From: DUZB01 sp963747555
Lineage (GTDB): Bacteria; Desulfobacterota; DSM-4660; Desulfatiglandales; Desulfatiglandaceae
Reading direction: 5' to 3'
Length of the DNA stretch: 64,000 nt
NCBI GenBank assembly: GCA_963747555.1
Contig: CAVVFZ010000010.1
Coordinates: 1 to 64,000, forward strand
Positions 61,113 to 64,000 of this stretch are shown one piece after another. A program made the translations under genes and the position numbers. The notes beneath the pieces were generated by a model. That model saw nothing but the letters and a program-made list of their open reading frames with translations. It had not been told where the DNA came from and did no database searches. How positions within the stretch are numbered: the stretch's first letter is position 1; each line of letters begins with the position of its first letter.

Positions 61113-62096
61113 ATGAGACGGCTTCTTATGACGACCGCGTTCATTTGCTTTTGGACATTTCTATTTATAGGGGGGAACCCCTTGGGCGCGCAGGCAAAAA
61201 CCCGGTTTGTCACCATCGGAACCGGGGGGATTACAGGTGTTTATTATCCTACGGGCGGCGCCATATCGAGGGTTATTAACGAGAAGCGGGAAAAGTACGG
61301 GATCCGTTGCACGGTTGAGGCCACGGGAGGATCTGTCTTTAACGTGAATGCCGTGATGTCCGGTGACCTGGATTTCGGGATTGTTCAGTCCGACCGTCAG
61401 TATCAGGCCTGGAACGGGACAGCCGAATGGAAAGAAAAAGGGCCTCAGAAGGATCTTCGTTCCGTCTTTAGTATTCACCCCGAATCGGTTACGCTGGTGG
61501 CTGCCGAGGATGCGGGGATTAGATCCATTCAGGATTTAAAAGGAAAGAGGGTCAATATCGGAAACCCGGGTTCCGGGCAGAGACAGAACTCCATTGATGC
61601 ACTGACGGCCGCGGGAATCGATTACGAAAAAGATCTTTATGTGGAACAGGTAAAGGCGGCGGAAGCGCCAGGGTTGTTGCAGGACGGCAGGATCGACGCC
61701 TTCTTTTATACGGTGGGGCATCCAAGCGGCGCAATCAAGGAGGCCACGGCAGGGAAAAGAAAGGTGCGCATCATTCCTATTGTGGATACGGAAACACTGA
61801 TCGCGAAATATCCCTATTACACGCCGGCAACCATCCCCCTTAAATTTTATCCGGGAGCGGCAAACACGGAAGATGTTCAGACTTTCGGGGTCAAAGCCAC
61901 CCTTGTCACGTCTTCCAGGGTTCCCGATGAGGTGGTTTACGCGATTACAAGAGAGGTTTTTGAAAACCTGGAGCGTTTCAAAAAGCTTCATCCTGCCTAT
62001 GAAGTTCTCACAAAAAAGGAAATGCTTCAGGGCCTTTCGGCCCCCCTGCATCCCGGCGCCGTCAAATATTACAAGGAAGCAGGCTTGATGAAATAG
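61113..62096 (+). CDS. TAXI-family TRAP transporter solute-binding protein
   Basis: Periplasmic receptor of 327 residues. Signal peptide (LLMTTAFICFWTFLFIGGNPLGAQA), then the TAXI core RFVTIGTGGITGVYYPTGGAIS, CTVEATGGSVFNVNAVMSGDLDFGIVQSDRQYQA, GKRVNIGNPGSGQRQNSIDAL and IDAFFYTVGHPSGAIKEA. These receptors deliver organic acids such as glutamate-like ligands, though the ligand is unknown here. An AAAGGAGG site precedes the ATG. Its partner permease gene lies immediately downstream but on the opposite strand, an unusual convergent arrangement. Confidence 0.93.
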   Translation: MRRLLMTTAFICFWTFLFIGGNPLGAQAKTRFVTIGTGGITGVYYPTGGAISRVINEKREKYGIRCTVEATGGSVFNVNAVMSGDLDFGIVQSDRQYQAWNGTAEWKEKGPQKDLRSVFSIHPESVTLVAAEDAGIRSIQDLKGKRVNIGNPGSGQRQNSIDALTAAGIDYEKDLYVEQVKAAEAPGLLQDGRIDAFFYTVGHPSGAIKEATAGKRKVRIIPIVDTETLIAKYPYYTPATIPLKFYPGAANTEDVQTFGVKATLVTSSRVPDEVVYAITREVFENLERFKKLHPAYEVLTKKEMLQGLSAPLHPGAVKYYKEAGLMK

Positions 62097-62100
62097 CCCT

Positions 62101-64000
62101 CTATCGGATTCTCATTTTCTGCAGGAATATGACCATTGCATAAAGGACAAGGCCCAGGGGAAAAAGGAAGTATTTGCGTGAGGCATCGATGTGCAAAAGG
62201 GAGGCGATGGCGCCGGGATAGAATAAAATAAAGGCCGCCGCGAGAAAGAAAGGGATGTCGTACGCTCTGTTTTTTGTGTAGCACCACCCCTGGGCGAAAC
62301 ATTCAAAGGCGGACATGCCCACGAGGGCCATGCTCAAGATAAGGAGGCACTGGGGCCAACTCTGAATGTCATGAAGGATCAATTCCGGATTGAAGACGAA
62401 CATAAAGGCGATGCATGATGTCCGGATGTCGTAAAGAAAACCCTGTATGCCTGTGGGTATGGGCTCTGAACCGGCAATGGCTGAGGCTGCGTAGGCCGCC
62501 AGTCCCACCGGCGGGGTGTCATCGGCCAGGATGCCGAAATAGAAGCAAAAAAGGTGGGCGGCCATCAGGGGAATCACCACGTTGTAAAGTCCCCCCACTT
62601 CCACGATGATGGGAGCGGTCAGGGAAGCCATTACAATGTAGGTAGCCGTGGTGGGAAGGCCCATGCCGATAAGAAGACTCGCCATGGCGGTGATCAGGAG
62701 GAGCAGAAAAATATTGCCCTGGGAAAGGTATTCCACAACGCTCGATATCATTCCGCCGATTCCCATATTGACGACCCCGACGATGATTCCGGCGCAGGCA
62801 CAGGCGATGGCCACGGGTATCATGTTTCTTGAGCCCTGTATGAAACCGGCCAGGATAGTTTTGAGGCTGGCGGCCAGGGCAGTGCTGAATCGCTTTTTTT
62901 CCTGAATCGTTTTTTTGATCTCCTGAAACAGTATGACCGGGAACAAGGTCATAATCGAGCGGAAGGCTGCCAGTTCGGGAGAATGCCTGAGCCACACCAG
63001 TTCGTACAGGAGTACTCCTATCGGGATCATGTAGTGAATCCCTTTGCGAAGGGTCTTAAAGAAAGGTGGAATATCTTCGCGGGGGAGGCCCTTGATGCCC
63101 AATTTGGATGCCTCCAGGTGGGTAATGCAGAAAAGCCCGAAATAAGAGGCAAGGGCCGGAATGGCCGCTGCCTTGACCACTTCCACATAGGGTACGTTTA
63201 CGTATTCGGCGATAATGAATGCGGCCGCTCCCATGATAGGGGGCATCAACTGTCCGTCGGTACTGGCTGCAACCTCGATTGCGGCGGCTTTTTTCGCCGG
63301 GTAGCCGATCTTTTTCATCAACGGGATCGTGAAAGGGCCCGTGGTGACGATATTGGCGATGCTGGAACCGGAAATAAGACCGGAGGCGCCGCTTGCCATA
63401 ACAGCCGCCTTTGCCGCCCCCCCCTTGTATCGGCCCAACAGGCTCAGCGCCAACTGCGTGAAGAATTTTCCGGCCCCCGCCTTGTCCAGCAGGGCGCCAA
63501 GGAGTACAAAGAGGTATACGATGGATGTTGAAACCCCCAGGGGAATGCCGTAGATCCCTTCCGTGGAAAGCGCAATATTGCTGAGATATTTACTCAGGGA
63601 AACCCCCTTGAACGCAAGGATGTCCGGCATGTATGGCCCCAAGAATGCGTAGGATGTGAAAAGAATGGCTATGACGGAAAGGGCGGGTCCAACGGCCCTT
63701 CTGGCTGCTTCGAGGAGCAGCAGGACGAGGATGGAACCGGATATGAGATCAAGTGTCGTCGGCACTCCCGCCCGCATGGCAATAGCATCAAAATTTATGG
63801 CAAGATACAGTGCGGTCGATGCGCCCAACACCATACAGAGCCAATCGGTGAGGGGAATGCGGCCGCTGCGAGGGATGGCGCGGGGCGATTTGCCGGTTTT
63901 CTTCAGAAATGGACAAACGAGGAAAAGGAGGGTCATGGCGAAGGCAAGATGAATCGCCCGTTCCTTGGTACTGGCCATAATGAGAAAACTGGGAAGGGAG
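62101..64000 (-). CDS. TRAP transporter fused permease (DctQM type), partial
   Basis: Membrane component of a TAXI-type TRAP transporter with small and large subunits fused, the usual form for TAXI systems. At least 625 residues are visible: 4-helix part at the N-terminal end, then the large subunit with GALLDKAGAGKFFTQLALSLLGRYKGGAAKAAVMASGASGLISGSSIANIVTTGPFTIPLMKKIGYP and a repeated GMGLPTTATYIVMA. The open frame continues upstream of ATG 63978 through the right edge, so the true start is probably outside. It ends 4 bases from the TAXI receptor stop, tail to tail. Confidence 0.93.
   Translation of the reverse strand, partial: SLPSFLIMASTKERAIHLAFAMTLLFLVCPFLKKTGKSPRAIPRSGRIPLTDWLCMVLGASTALYLAINFDAIAMRAGVPTTLDLISGSILVLLLLEAARRAVGPALSVIAILFTSYAFLGPYMPDILAFKGVSLSKYLSNIALSTEGIYGIPLGVSTSIVYLFVLLGALLDKAGAGKFFTQLALSLLGRYKGGAAKAAVMASGASGLISGSSIANIVTTGPFTIPLMKKIGYPAKKAAAIEVAASTDGQLMPPIMGAAAFIIAEYVNVPYVEVVKAAAIPALASYFGLFCITHLEASKLGIKGLPREDIPPFFKTLRKGIHYMIPIGVLLYELVWLRHSPELAAFRSIMTLFPVILFQEIKKTIQEKKRFSTALAASLKTILAGFIQGSRNMIPVAIACACAGIIVGVVNMGIGGMISSVVEYLSQGNIFLLLLITAMASLLIGMGLPTTATYIVMASLTAPIIVEVGGLYNVVIPLMAAHLFCFYFGILADDTPPVGLAAYAASAIAGSEPIPTGIQGFLYDIRTSCIAFMFVFNPELILHDIQSWPQCLLILSMALVGMSAFECFAQGWCYTKNRAYDIPFFLAAAFILFYPGAIASLLHIDASRKYFLFPLGLVLYAMVIFLQKMRIR

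Noticed and set aside
1..64000. tRNA, rRNA, CRISPR arrays, prophage or intact insertion sequences
   Set aside because: No tRNA-like T-loop context, regular spacer array, integrase or transposase was recognised anywhere in the window by eye.

Overview
The window looks like a chromosomal segment of a free-living anaerobic or microaerophilic Gram-negative bacterium, most likely a Desulfobacterota (deltaproteobacterial) lineage. This rests on the gene mix: a sigma-54 two-component regulator, a Tat-exported desulfoferrodoxin-type superoxide reductase, a quinol-type nitric oxide reductase, a TAXI/TRAP transporter, several monohaem cytochromes and a GlgE-type glucan cluster. It is an inference from family content, because no rRNA or tRNA is present to fix the taxonomy.

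Layout. (1) Positions 1-8541, minus strand: a potassium-uptake block (kup, a sigma-54 response regulator, a sensor kinase, a receiver-TPR protein, two TrkA proteins and a left-truncated trkH). (2) 8852-9965: a small cytochrome c, a small membrane/coiled-coil protein and repeats. (3) 9966-31784, plus strand: a long trehalose and alpha-glucan operon (DUF5752-like protein, treT, otsA-like, GH15, glgE, treS-maltokinase fusion, glgB, glgM, treZ, GH57, treY), with an antisense glucokinase remnant between GH15 and glgE. (4) 31833-37144: a MITE-like element, an mscS channel gene, and on the minus strand a GH65 phosphorylase and a beta-phosphoglucomutase/trehalose-phosphatase fusion. (5) 37610-42301: nitric oxide reductase, superoxide reductase, fructose-1,6-bisphosphatase and a YbhB-like protein. 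(6) 42341-47775: a radical SAM/SPASM protein, then cytochrome c, a Cyc2-like cytochrome-porin, a membrane cytochrome and a UbiA prenyltransferase, followed by a small glycogen-binding-module protein. (7) 48159-60673: EmrAB-type export genes, a sensor kinase, a chemoreceptor and an RND-MFP-TolC efflux operon. (8) 61113-64000: a TAXI solute receptor converging on a fused TRAP permease that runs off the right edge.

How the genes fit together. K+ uptake (Trk, Kup), a mechanosensitive channel and essentially every known bacterial trehalose route (OtsA/OtsB, TreT, TreS, TreY/TreZ, GH65 phosphorolysis) lie within about 37 kb, which reads as an osmoadaptation and carbon-storage island. GlgM and TreS-Mak feed maltose-1-phosphate to GlgE, GlgB branches the glucan, and TreY/TreZ, GH57 and GH15 return it to trehalose and glucose. 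The right half is devoted to NO/superoxide defence, c-type electron transfer and efflux.

Sequence quality. Many conserved proteins in the first ~31.5 kb, and a few near 53-57 kb, are interrupted by single-base-scale frameshifts while the downstream frame stays fully conserved. Most look like sequencing or assembly indels rather than decay, so frameshifted genes are annotated at their full reconstructed extent.
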